Made by a program: the position numbers and the translations under genes. A stretch of DNA of 64,000 nucleotides from an uncultured Neokomagataea sp. (GTDB lineage: Bacteria; Pseudomonadota; Alphaproteobacteria; Acetobacterales; Acetobacteraceae): the NCBI RefSeq assembly GCF_946476835.1, contig NZ_CAMKWA010000010.1, positions 1-64,000 of the forward strand. Reading direction: 5' to 3'. This document shows, one piece after another, positions 1 through 7,689 of this stretch. A model generated the notes under the pieces. The model saw nothing but the letters and a program-made list of their open reading frames with translations. It searched no databases and was not told the DNA's origin. Each line of letters starts with the position of its first letter. Position 1 is the stretch's first letter.

Positions 1-54
1 GAGGTGCTTGTGGGGGATAACCCCGTGGAAGTTCGAGTCTTCTCGGCCGCACCA
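1..54 (+). tRNA. tRNA-Leu (anticodon GAG), 3' part only
   Basis: The window opens inside this tRNA. Bases 1-3 read GAG in the anticodon position, followed by the 3' half of the anticodon stem (GCTTG), a long variable arm (the class II type seen in Leu and Ser tRNAs), a T arm with the loop TTCGAGT, the 3' acceptor strand CGGCCGC, a discriminator A and an encoded CCA at 52-54. The T stem is GGAAG with CTTCT. The 5' half lies before the window, so the anticodon assignment depends on the loop alignment and cannot be checked against the full cloverleaf. Confidence 0.88.
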
Positions 55-75
55 TCACTCTTTTGATTGAGTGAT
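54..75 (+). terminator. Short hairpin just after tRNA-Leu
   Basis: ATCACTC (54-60) and GAGTGAT (69-75) form a perfect 7-bp stem with an 8-nt loop, starting on the last base of the tRNA CCA end. The following sequence is A-rich rather than T-rich, so it is not a textbook intrinsic terminator; it may end the transcript or protect or process the tRNA 3' end. Confidence 0.3.
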
Positions 76-245
76 GAACAAAAATCAAAAATAAAAATTT
101 AGTTTCTTTTCCCCGAAAGGGGAGCATTATTCTCTGCCCTAGTATTGCCAGAGTTCTCTTGCACTATTATGCCAATTAGAGATGGCCACCGCGTTATTTG
201 TTGTAGCGTGCGGGTATTTTCTCTTTGGTTGACGTGCGAGGTTTT

Positions 246-1118
246 GTGATCAAGCCACTAAAAAAAGCAGTTCTTCCTGTAGCAGGTCTGGGAACGCGCT
301 TTCTTCCAGCCACTAAAGCAATGCCCAAAGAGATGTTGCCGGTTGTTGATAAACCGCTCATCCAATACGCTATTGATGAAGCGCGTGCCGCTGGGATTGA
401 AGAGTTTTGCCTCGTTACAGGCCGTGGTAAAGATAGTCTGATTGACTATTTCGATATTGCCTATGAACTTCAGGCGACTTTGAAGGAACGCGGTAAGATT
501 TCTGCGCTTGAAGCATTGGCACCAAGCAGCATGGAACCAGGGTCGTTTGTTGCAGTTCGTCAGCAAGAGCCGTTGGGTCTTGGGCATGCTATTTGGTGTG
601 CGCGCTCCTTCATTGGCGATGATCCTTTTGCTATTTTGCTGCCTGACGACATCGTTAAGAGCGAGAAGAGTTGCGTAGCGCAGCTGGTCGAAGCGTATAA
701 TCGAACTGGTGGCAATGTTGTTGCTGTTAGTGAAGTCCCCCGTGAGCAGACAAACCGCTATGGTATTCTGGATGTCGGCGCTGATGATGGTAAGTTGGTT
801 GAAGTGAAGGGCTTGGTTGAGAAACCAAATCCAGAAGATGCGCCATCTAACTTGTCCATTATTGGGCGTTATGTGCTGACGGCAGATGTGATGAAGCATC
901 TTTCTAAGCTTGAGCGCGGCGCAGGCAATGAAGTGCAACTCACGGATGCTATGGCCAAAACAATTGGTGACGTTCCGTTTCATGGTTTGCGCTATGAAGG
1001 CACACGTTACGATTGTGGTGACAAGGCTGGTTTTTTGGAAGCGCAAATTGCGTTCTCTATTGAGCGTCCCGACCTTGGGGATGCAGTTAAAGAGTTCCTG
1101 AAGAAATATACCGCATAA
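246..1118 (+). CDS. galU: UTP--glucose-1-phosphate uridylyltransferase
   Basis: Makes UDP-glucose from UTP and glucose-1-phosphate in the cytoplasm, feeding polysaccharide, cellulose-type polymer and lipopolysaccharide synthesis. The 290-residue protein has the nucleotidyltransferase signature GLGTRFLPATK at about residues 14-24, followed by MPKEMLPV, and the VEKP sugar-binding motif near residue 190; length is normal for bacterial GalU. I chose the GTG at 246 (protein begins MIKPLKKAVLPVAG, the usual family N-terminus), with AGG at 239-241 upstream; an in-frame TTG at 225 would add seven unconserved residues. It stands alone behind the tRNA and is closed by a clear terminator. Family identity is secure. 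Confidence 0.96.
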   Translation: MIKPLKKAVLPVAGLGTRFLPATKAMPKEMLPVVDKPLIQYAIDEARAAGIEEFCLVTGRGKDSLIDYFDIAYELQATLKERGKISALEALAPSSMEPGSFVAVRQQEPLGLGHAIWCARSFIGDDPFAILLPDDIVKSEKSCVAQLVEAYNRTGGNVVAVSEVPREQTNRYGILDVGADDGKLVEVKGLVEKPNPEDAPSNLSIIGRYVLTADVMKHLSKLERGAGNEVQLTDAMAKTIGDVPFHGLRYEGTRYDCGDKAGFLEAQIAFSIERPDLGDAVKEFLKKYTA

Positions 1119-1138
1119 CATTTGGTCATGTGATGATG

Positions 1139-1176
1139 AAAAAGGTGGTTTCCGCTTGCTGGGAACCACCTTTTTC
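1139..1176 (+). terminator. Rho-independent terminator of galU
   Basis: GGTGGTTTCC and GGGAACCACC form a 10-bp stem (one G-T pair) flanked by an A-run on the 5' side and TTTTT on the 3' side, starting about 20 bases after the galU stop. The symmetric A/T flanks would allow it to work on either strand, but only galU ends here. Confidence 0.9.
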
Positions 1177-1198
1177 TTATTTGGGGGAAGATGTGGCT

Positions 1199-1384
1199 AT
1201 GATCGGTAAGGTGTACCAGTCATTTTTAGAGCCGGGTCAAATGGTCAAGCATCCAGACTATCCTGAATGGGGCTGGGGGCAGGTTCAATCGGCTATTGCT
1301 GAGCGCGTAACGGTGACGTTTGAGCATCAGGGTAAAGTTTTGATTGACGCAACGCGTGTGCATTTGGATGCCGTTGATCCCTAA
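1199..1384 (+). CDS. DUF3553 domain protein
   Basis: Small 61-residue cytoplasmic protein beginning MIGKVYQSFLEPGQMVKHPD, with the PEWGWGQVQS core and a C-terminal strand ending VHLDAVDP that I recognise as the DUF3553 family of alphaproteobacteria. The family is of unknown function; its size and beta-rich pattern resemble small SH3-like or CarD-like folds (inference). The start at 1199 is supported by a strong ribosome site GGGGGAAG at 1183-1190, eight bases upstream. The preceding terminator hairpin lies just before this site, so the gene probably has its own start of transcription or relies on read-through. The ComF gene follows at once. Confidence 0.8.
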   Translation: MIGKVYQSFLEPGQMVKHPDYPEWGWGQVQSAIAERVTVTFEHQGKVLIDATRVHLDAVDP

Positions 1385-1400
1385 AATTACATCCACCACG

Positions 1401-2162
1401 ATGGCGTTAGGGCAAAAAATACGCCGTGCATGTTTGGATGTCGTCTTTCCTCCGTGCTGCGATGTGTGCGGCGTTGATGTGGAAGGAGAAGGCGCATTTT
1501 GTGCAGAGTGTTTTGCAAAAATGCGTCCTATTATAAAGCCTTTTTGCGGCCAATGCGGTGTACCTTTGGCGGCTCAGGGGTTCGCAGATCAGAATGGCAT
1601 ATGTGTGGCTTGCGCCAGCGTTGCGCCGCCTTGGAGCCGAACACGAGCAGCGTTTGTTTATGACGACTGGTCACGACAGCTCATTCTACCTTTAAAATAC
1701 GCTGATAGAACAGAAAATGCGCGCATTTTGGGGCGTGAAATGTGGCGTGCTGGACAAGATATTCTGAATGATGCCGCGTTTTTACTTCCGGTGCCGGTGC
1801 ATAAACAAAAATTACGTCATAGACGGTATAATCAAGCGGCACTTTTATCGCGGTTTTTGAGCAAAAAAAGTGGTATTCCGTCCTTGCCTATGGCGTTGAG
1901 GCGTATTCGAAATACGCAGCCTTTGGCGCGATTAGGCAGTCGTGAGCGTGCGGTGGAAATAGAAGGAGCTATTGCTCTTTCGTCCCGTTATGCCGAGCGC
2001 TTAAGAGGCCATCCCGTTGTTGTGATTGATGATGTGCTGACAACAGGTGCTACAGTGAGTGCCTGCACTCAGGCTTTGCTGGCAGCTGGTGTCAGCCGTG
2101 TTGATCTGTTGGTTGCGGCCCGGGCAGGAAACATGGAAGAAGATAGGCAGAATGTAACATAA
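1401..2162 (+). CDS. comF: ComF family phosphoribosyltransferase-like protein
   Basis: Protein of about 253 residues with the ComF layout: an N-terminal zinc-ribbon region with paired cysteines (CCDVCG, CAEC, CGQCG, CVAC within the first 75 residues), then a PRTase fold with the HRRYNQA motif and the PRPP-binding loop VVVIDDVLTTGAT near residues 207-219. ComF proteins are linked to DNA uptake in naturally competent bacteria, but homologues occur widely in non-competent species and the substrate is unknown. ATG 1401 is preferred; an in-frame ATG at 1368 inside the DUF3553 gene would add 11 residues, and neither start has a good ribosome site. grxC follows 13 bases after the stop. Confidence 0.88.
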   Translation: MALGQKIRRACLDVVFPPCCDVCGVDVEGEGAFCAECFAKMRPIIKPFCGQCGVPLAAQGFADQNGICVACASVAPPWSRTRAAFVYDDWSRQLILPLKYADRTENARILGREMWRAGQDILNDAAFLLPVPVHKQKLRHRRYNQAALLSRFLSKKSGIPSLPMALRRIRNTQPLARLGSRERAVEIEGAIALSSRYAERLRGHPVVVIDDVLTTGATVSACTQALLAAGVSRVDLLVAARAGNMEEDRQNVT

Positions 2163-2175
2163 GTGTTGAGAGATT

Positions 2176-2436
2176 ATGCCTAAGATTGAAATTTATACGC
2201 AGCCTTACTGCCCATTTTGTGTGCAGGCTGTTGCGTTGTTAAATGCCAAGGGTGTGGCATTTCAGGAAATTAATGCTCCTCACGGAACGCCTGAGCGCGC
2301 GGAATCGATGGAGCGTTCAGGGCGCCGAACAGTGCCGCAAACCTTTGTGGACGGTCAGCCGCTTGGTGGATGTGATGATTTGTTGGCGTTAGAACATTCA
2401 GGGCGTTTGGACGCTCTGTTAGGGCTAACGGCATGA
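2176..2436 (+). CDS. grxC: Glutaredoxin 3
   Basis: 86-residue thioltransferase with the dithiol active site CPFC at residues 12-15 in the usual TQPYCPFC context, the cis-proline segment TVPQTFVDG near residue 53 and the glutathione-binding GGCDDL at about 64-69. It reduces protein disulphides and glutathione mixed disulphides in the cytoplasm. The arrangement comF-grxC-DUF is common in alphaproteobacteria. It shares an ATGA overlap with the next gene (start 2433, stop 2434-2436), which implies coupled translation. Confidence 0.94.
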   Translation: MPKIEIYTQPYCPFCVQAVALLNAKGVAFQEINAPHGTPERAESMERSGRRTVPQTFVDGQPLGGCDDLLALEHSGRLDALLGLTA

Positions 2437-2912
2437 TATTGATGCGCGCTTTTCGGGGGGTGTTGGCGGGTACGCTGGCATTCCTTTCGGTTGAGGGGGC
2501 TGCATATGCGGCGTCCCCTGCGCTGGCGCCTGTAGGGGTGGAAGGGCTGTGGCTGTCTCAAGATAAAGACGGAATCTTTGAGATTAAACCGTGCGGTGGT
2601 GGTCTGTGCGGTTGGCTCGTAGGGTTGGATTATACGGATCACGTGCCACGGGATGTGATGGGGCGTTCTGAATGTCGCTTGATGATGATGACCGACTTTG
2701 TGCCGTTGGATGAAAAAAAATGGCAAGGCCATATTTTGGACCCACGTACGGGGCATACTTATCAGGCTCGTATTTGGAATGAGGGGGCGCAAGTCCTCAA
2801 ATTAAGGGGGTTCGTTTTAGGGGTGCCCTTATTGGGGGAGACGCAAACATGGACGCGCTATGAGGGGCCAGCTGTAGACACAGAATGTCATATGGTAAAA
2901 ATGTCTCAATAA
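2433..2912 (+). CDS. Exported DUF2147 family protein
   Basis: 159 residues with an N-terminal signal peptide (hydrophobic stretch to about residue 27, likely cut after AYAA) followed by a DUF2147 domain: GLWLSQDKDGIFEIKPCGGGLCG, with the Cys-Gly-rich loop, and the LRGFVLGVPLLGETQTW core typical of this lipocalin-like family. DUF2147 proteins are periplasmic and of unknown function. Translation is coupled to grxC by the ATGA overlap at 2433. No terminator is seen before the downstream lactonase gene, which has its own strong ribosome site. Confidence 0.82.
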   Translation: MILMRAFRGVLAGTLAFLSVEGAAYAASPALAPVGVEGLWLSQDKDGIFEIKPCGGGLCGWLVGLDYTDHVPRDVMGRSECRLMMMTDFVPLDEKKWQGHILDPRTGHTYQARIWNEGAQVLKLRGFVLGVPLLGETQTWTRYEGPAVDTECHMVKMSQ

Positions 2913-2995
2913 TATATAATTTTTTAATATTCAGTGCTTGTGCCATGATGTGGCAGCTTTGGCAGAGCTCATGATAAAAAGGAGCACCGTTTTTT

Positions 2996-4273
2996 ATGCG
3001 TAACCCTGTCTCTCGTCGCGAATTTGCGTTTGGTATCGCGGCTGGTACGGCTGTGATTGGTTTGACAGGTACTGTTTGTGCTGCCGATAACACGGCAACA
3101 GAAACAACGCCTGTTCCGCCGCCGCCGCCTAAGCCAGTGTCAAAAACGATTTGTTTTGTTGGCGGTTATACCAAGCATGGGCCACCGGGTGGCGCTGGAA
3201 ATGGGCAGGGGATTGCTGTCTTCGAAATGGACCGTGTAACGGGGGCATTGGTCCCTGTGACGACGTTCACGGATATTGCTAGCCCTTCTTTCATCACGCT
3301 TTCAGCAGATCACCGTTACCTCTACGCACTAAGTGAAATTAGTGATTACGATAAGAGTGGGAACGGCTCTCTTACGGCGTTCGAGGTAAACCAGCAGACG
3401 GGGTCTTTGCGTAAAATTAACAGCGTTAGCTCGTGTGGTTCTGTGCCGGCTCATTTGAGCGTCCATCATTCGGGACGCTATGTGATGGTTGCGAACTATG
3501 TGGGCGGTTCAGTTGCTGTATTCCCGATTCGGGCTGATGGCTCTTTGGGAGCCGCGACGGATGTTGTCCATAATTCTGGACCGCGCCAGCCAGATCGGGC
3601 GGCAGATAATCCGCAAGGGAATTTTGCTGTTTCAGATCATTCCGGGCCTCACCCGCACATGATCCGTTCTGATCCTTCAGGGCGTTTTGTGTTGGTGGAT
3701 GATGCTGGTCTGGACCGGGTGTATGTGTGGACGTTGAACTTAACGACTGGGAAATTGGAGCCCGCAAAAACACCATATTACGATATGGAACCCGGATCAG
3801 CTCCGCGCCATCTTGAGTTCAACCATACAGGGCGCATTGTTTATAATCTGTGTGAACAAGACTCAAAAATTGTTGTTTCCACTTTTGATCCTGAGACGGG
3901 TGCGCTGAACAATATCCAGACAGTGAGCACAGTGACACCGCACTTCCGGGGGTCGACGCTTGCGGCGGAAATTCTAATCTCTGCGAGCGGTAAGTATGTT
4001 TATGCGTCGAATCGCTTAGGTGATTCCTTGGCTGTATTTGCTATTGGTGATGATGGCACGCTGACGCTGCAAGATGAGGTGTGGATGCATGCTGATTACG
4101 GGCGTGCGATGATGTTTGATCCATCCGGAACATTCCTGTTCTGTGCAAATCAGCGTTCCGATGCAGTAACGGCCTTCAAAGTTGATAAAGATACAGGGCA
4201 ATTGGCATTCACCAATCATTTCACGCCGATTGGTAGCCCGACGACGTTTGCATTTATGGATACGAAAGTCTGA
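2996..4273 (+). CDS. Tat-exported lactonase-type beta-propeller (6-phosphogluconolactonase family)
   Basis: 425-residue protein. The N-terminus has a twin-arginine signal (SRREF at residues 5-9, then a hydrophobic stretch ending about VCAA), and the rest is a seven-bladed propeller with repeated units such as RYLYALSE, GRYVMVANY, RFVLVDDAG and KYVYASNR, the pattern of the Pgl/YbhE lactonase family. Known relatives hydrolyse 6-phosphogluconolactone in the cytoplasm; export suggests the substrate here is an extracytoplasmic lactone, for example sugar lactones from periplasmic dehydrogenases (inference). A strong AAGGAG site at 2979-2984 supports the start. A terminator follows. Confidence 0.83.
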   Translation: MRNPVSRREFAFGIAAGTAVIGLTGTVCAADNTATETTPVPPPPPKPVSKTICFVGGYTKHGPPGGAGNGQGIAVFEMDRVTGALVPVTTFTDIASPSFITLSADHRYLYALSEISDYDKSGNGSLTAFEVNQQTGSLRKINSVSSCGSVPAHLSVHHSGRYVMVANYVGGSVAVFPIRADGSLGAATDVVHNSGPRQPDRAADNPQGNFAVSDHSGPHPHMIRSDPSGRFVLVDDAGLDRVYVWTLNLTTGKLEPAKTPYYDMEPGSAPRHLEFNHTGRIVYNLCEQDSKIVVSTFDPETGALNNIQTVSTVTPHFRGSTLAAEILISASGKYVYASNRLGDSLAVFAIGDDGTLTLQDEVWMHADYGRAMMFDPSGTFLFCANQRSDAVTAFKVDKDTGQLAFTNHFTPIGSPTTFAFMDTKV

Positions 4274-4295
4274 TTGTTTCAGTGTTATAATCATG

Positions 4296-4327
4296 AAAAA
4301 GGCGCCCTGTTTGTGGCGCCTTTTTTT
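4296..4327. terminator. Bidirectional terminator between lactonase gene and ubiG
   Basis: AAAAAGGCGCC and GGCGCCTTTTTTT form a stem with an 8-nt loop and long A- and T-runs on the two sides, placed between convergent genes that end at 4273 (plus) and 4332 (minus). Confidence 0.92.
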
Positions 4328-4331
4328 GTGG

Positions 4332-5099
4332 TTAGTCTTTGGTGAAGATCGTGATGTAATTAATGCCTGTATCACGTGTGGTTCGCCATTTAGGGGGTAT
4401 ATAGGACATACCGGCGAGATCAGTCATGCGTAGGCCAGCATTGCGCCCCATGCGCGCTAATTCTTCTGGCTTAATGAATTTTTTCCAATCATGTGTGCCG
4501 ATAGGCAGAAGGCGTAAGAGGTACTCTGCGCCGAATTTGGCGAAAGCGTATGAGCGGGCTGTACGGTTGAGCGTGGAGACCGCAATCATCCCTCCGGGAA
4601 GCGTAAGATCAGCCAAAAGTTTTAGAAAGGCTTGTGGATCTGTGACGTGCTCAATGACTTCAAGGGCAGAAATGACATCAAATTGCTGCCCTTCTTCCAC
4701 GAGGGTCTCAGCACTGCCATTACGGTAAGAAAGTGCAGCGGCACTCTCGGGTAAGGGATGTTCTGTGAGATGTGTTTTCGCAGCTTCGATCCCTGCGGCA
4801 CTGGCATCTAGGCCAAGAGTATTGAACCCGAGTTTTGCAAAAGCTTCACTTGCCAGACCAGCACCACATCCGATGTCTAGAAGGGACAAGCGTGCGCCAC
4901 GAGCTGTTTGTAGCGGGGCGATACGTTCTGCGACCCATTCCGTGCGAAGGGGGTTCATTGCGTGGAGGGGGGCCATGGGGCCGCGCGGGTTCCACCAGTC
5001 ACGGGCGAGTGCGCTGAAATGCGCGATTTCGTCTTCTGAAACGGAGTGTTGGGTGGGTTTTGGGGTAACTGTAGAAGAAAAATCGTTCTCAGAAGCCAT
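4332..5099 (-). CDS. ubiG: Bifunctional ubiquinone O-methyltransferase
   Basis: 255-residue class I SAM-dependent methyltransferase with the UbiG N-terminal signature (HFSALARDWWNPRGPMAPLHAMNP starts near residue 28; key WW and PLH residues present), the SAM-binding LLDIGCGAGLASE near residues 73-85, and the later ALEVIEHVTDP segment. UbiG performs both O-methylations in ubiquinone synthesis at the inner face of the membrane. It is transcribed divergently from lysC, a common arrangement in alphaproteobacteria. Identity is secure; length is normal. Confidence 0.95.
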   Translation of the reverse strand: MASENDFSSTVTPKPTQHSVSEDEIAHFSALARDWWNPRGPMAPLHAMNPLRTEWVAERIAPLQTARGARLSLLDIGCGAGLASEAFAKLGFNTLGLDASAAGIEAAKTHLTEHPLPESAAALSYRNGSAETLVEEGQQFDVISALEVIEHVTDPQAFLKLLADLTLPGGMIAVSTLNRTARSYAFAKFGAEYLLRLLPIGTHDWKKFIKPEELARMGRNAGLRMTDLAGMSYIPPKWRTTRDTGINYITIFTKD

Positions 5100-5275
5100 G
5101 GGAATGATCCTTATTGGCTGAAGTCCAGTCTAGATTGGCTGGACGCAGCGGGACGAGAGAGGTATGTGGACCGGCGGGTTTGTTGAAGAAAACCATTTGG
5201 ATTATTTCAGCATGTTCTTTCCGATGCCAGACCCGCGCGCGCAATGCCAGACCATCACCTGGAGTTCTGAACGCG

Positions 5276-6601
5276 ATGTCCAAGACTGACACGCCTGTTT
5301 TCGTTTCTCATACTGATACGATGTCCCCCTCGATTAAAAGCGGCGAGGCGATGGGTAAACGCAAAACAATCGTCATGAAATTTGGCGGTACGTCAGTTGG
5401 CACGATTGAGCGCATTCGTGTTGTGGCGGAGCGTGTGAAGGCTGAGGTTGAGCGCGGGCACCGTGTTGCCGTTGTTGTATCTGCTATGTCCGGTGTGACC
5501 AATCGTATGGTTGGTTATTGTGCGGAACTCGACACAATGGCGGACCCGCGTGAGTATGATGCGGTTGTTGCGTCAGGTGAGCAAGTCACAAGCGGTCTCG
5601 TCGCGATTGCTTTACAGAAGCTTGGTGTGCCTGCACGCTCTTTCCAAGGGTGGCAAATTCCGCTCAAGACCGATGATGCGCACGGTAAAGCATCCATCGA
5701 AGGGGTTGAAGGCGCTGCTTTGGAGCAGAGCTTGTCTGAGAATATCGTGCCCGTGATTGCCGGATTCCAGGGGATCGCCCCAGATCACCGTATTGCGACG
5801 TTGGGGCGTGGTGGATCTGACACATCAGCGGTTGCTGTTGCTGCGGCTATCCGTGCAGATCGTTGTGATATTTATACCGATGTCGATGGTATTTATACGA
5901 CAGACCCGCGCATTGTGCAGCGTGCGAAGCGTCTGGACCGTATTACCTATGAAGAAATGCTCGAATTGGCTTCAGTTGGAGCCAAGGTATTGCAGACCCG
6001 CAGTGTTGGGCTTGCAATGCGTGAAAATGTACGTGTGCGCGTCCTCTCATCCTTTGCGGAAACAGATGATGAGAGTGGATCGTTAGTGGTGAATGAGGAC
6101 GAACTGATGGAAAAGGAACTCGTAGCGGGTATCGCTTACTCGCGTGATGAAGCGAAGATTTCGGTTCGTCGTATCCCTGACCGGCCCGGTATTGCAGCGG
6201 CAATTTTTGGCCCCCTCGCGGCGGCAAATATTAATGTTGATATGATTGTGCAGAGCATCGGTGCGGATAGCCTGAACAATATGACCTTTACGGTCGGCCT
6301 CAGCGATGAAGAAGCAGCACGTGCCGTGCTTGAACAACAACGCTCTGAAATTGAGTGGGGTGAAATTCAAACATCGCGCAACGTGACAAAGATTAGTGTT
6401 GTCGGGGTTGGGATGCGCTCCAACGCGGGTCTTGCTGCAACAATGTTCCGCACGCTTGCTGAGCGTGGGATCAATGTTCAGGTTATTTCGACCAGCGAAA
6501 TTAAAATCTCAGTTCTTATTGATGCAGAATATACAGAATTGGCCATGCGCGCATTGCACACGGCTTATGGACTGGACAAAAAAGAGGAACCTAAGACGTG
6601 A
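5276..6601 (+). CDS. lysC: Aspartate kinase
   Basis: Phosphorylates aspartate as the first step toward lysine, threonine, methionine and diaminopimelate. The kinase core opens with VMKFGGTSVG, followed by GRGGSDTSAVAVAAA and DVDGIYTTDPR; two C-terminal ACT domains (around VAGIAYSRDEAKISV and KISVVGVGM) provide feedback control by end products. I took ATG 5276 (GGAG at 5261-5264), giving 441 residues; ATG 5351 would give 416, nearer the usual length, so the first 25 residues are uncertain. An open frame further upstream is not conserved-looking. The stop overlaps the GTG of the next gene by four bases (GTGA). Confidence 0.95.
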   Translation: MSKTDTPVFVSHTDTMSPSIKSGEAMGKRKTIVMKFGGTSVGTIERIRVVAERVKAEVERGHRVAVVVSAMSGVTNRMVGYCAELDTMADPREYDAVVASGEQVTSGLVAIALQKLGVPARSFQGWQIPLKTDDAHGKASIEGVEGAALEQSLSENIVPVIAGFQGIAPDHRIATLGRGGSDTSAVAVAAAIRADRCDIYTDVDGIYTTDPRIVQRAKRLDRITYEEMLELASVGAKVLQTRSVGLAMRENVRVRVLSSFAETDDESGSLVVNEDELMEKELVAGIAYSRDEAKISVRRIPDRPGIAAAIFGPLAAANINVDMIVQSIGADSLNNMTFTVGLSDEEAARAVLEQQRSEIEWGEIQTSRNVTKISVVGVGMRSNAGLAATMFRTLAERGINVQVISTSEIKISVLIDAEYTELAMRALHTAYGLDKKEEPKT

Positions 6602-7638
6602 ATGCCACAAGTAACGCCCGTGAGACGCTGCAAAAACTCTGGCAGCCCGGCTGCGATTTCTTAGGCAGTGATGTCGCCATTCTTGGCGGTGCGATGTCTT
6701 GGGTGAGTGAGCGTAACCTTGTTTCCGCGATTTCAAATGCGGGTGGTTTTGGTGTGATTGCGTGTGGCGCAATGACACCAGAGCGCCTTGAGGAAGAAAT
6801 TGTTGCAACGCAAGCGCTGACGAAACGTCCCTTCGGTGTGAACCTTATCACTATGCATCCTGAACTGGAGCGCCTGGTTGATGTGTGTTTGGCGCATGGT
6901 GTGACGCATATTATTTTGGCCGGCGGCGTGCCAAGCAGCGCTATCATTCGCCGCGTGCGTGATGGTGGGGCGCGTGCTGTTGGGTTTGCGCCAGCTTTGG
7001 CGCTGGGTAAGCGTTTGGTCAAGATGGGCATTGAGGCGCTTGTGATTGAAGGGTCTGAGGCTGGTGGGCATATTGGCCCCGTGTCTTTGACGGTTCTGGC
7101 ACAAGAAATTTTGCCGCATATGCGTGACGTTCCAGTATTCGTGGCAGGCGGTTTGGGCCGTGGTGATGCGGTTGTGTCTTATCTTGAGCAGGGCGCTTCA
7201 GGTGCGCAGTTGGGTACGCTTTTTGCTGCGTCTCAAGAGAGCATTGCCCATGAGAACTTTAAGAAATCATTCCTGCGCGCCAATGCACGTGATGCCTTGA
7301 CCTCGGTTCAGTTGGATGAGCAGTTCCCTGTGATTCCGGTGCGTGGTTTGGCAAATGCTGGAACGCGTGAGTTCTTAAAGCATCAGGCTGAAGCGATTCG
7401 TGCGTTCCAAAGTGGTGAGAAAAGCAAAGAAGACGCACAGCTATCGATCGAACATTTCTGGGCAGGTGCATTGCGCCGCGCAGTGGTTGATGGTGATGTT
7501 GAAAATGGCTCTGTGATGGCAGGTCAGTCCGTCGGTATGGTGAAGGAAATTCGCCCGGTTGCTGATATCATCAAGGGCTTGGTTGATCAGGCGGTTGAAG
7601 CGATTGAAAAACGCGAGCAGCGTATCCACGTTTCTTAA
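6598..7638 (+). CDS. Nitronate monooxygenase family FMN protein
   Basis: 346-residue TIM-barrel flavoprotein of the 2-nitropropane dioxygenase / nitronate monooxygenase family: LGGAMSWVSERNLVSAISNAG near the N-terminus, FGVNLIT, the phosphate-binding EGSEAGGHIG near residue 150 and FVAGGLGRGDAV. Characterised relatives oxidise alkyl nitronates; some are enoyl reductases of the FabK type, so the substrate is not certain. The GTG start overlaps the lysC stop, so the two are almost certainly cotranscribed; nothing in aspartate metabolism explains that link. Confidence 0.87.
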   Translation: MNATSNARETLQKLWQPGCDFLGSDVAILGGAMSWVSERNLVSAISNAGGFGVIACGAMTPERLEEEIVATQALTKRPFGVNLITMHPELERLVDVCLAHGVTHIILAGGVPSSAIIRRVRDGGARAVGFAPALALGKRLVKMGIEALVIEGSEAGGHIGPVSLTVLAQEILPHMRDVPVFVAGGLGRGDAVVSYLEQGASGAQLGTLFAASQESIAHENFKKSFLRANARDALTSVQLDEQFPVIPVRGLANAGTREFLKHQAEAIRAFQSGEKSKEDAQLSIEHFWAGALRRAVVDGDVENGSVMAGQSVGMVKEIRPVADIIKGLVDQAVEAIEKREQRIHVS

Positions 7639-7689
7639 GTCCGTTACCGTTTGATGTCCTCGGTTTGATAGCCTTGTTTGAACAGGTTT

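Noticed and set aside
111-122. CCCC-GAAA-GGGG hairpin as a tRNA-Leu terminator
   Set aside because: The stem is only four bases and the sequence after it has no T-run.
258-1169. Large open frame on the minus strand opposite galU
   Set aside because: It lies wholly antisense to a secure gene, has no family pattern and its composition follows from the galU codons. Many similar antisense frames elsewhere were left out for the same reason.
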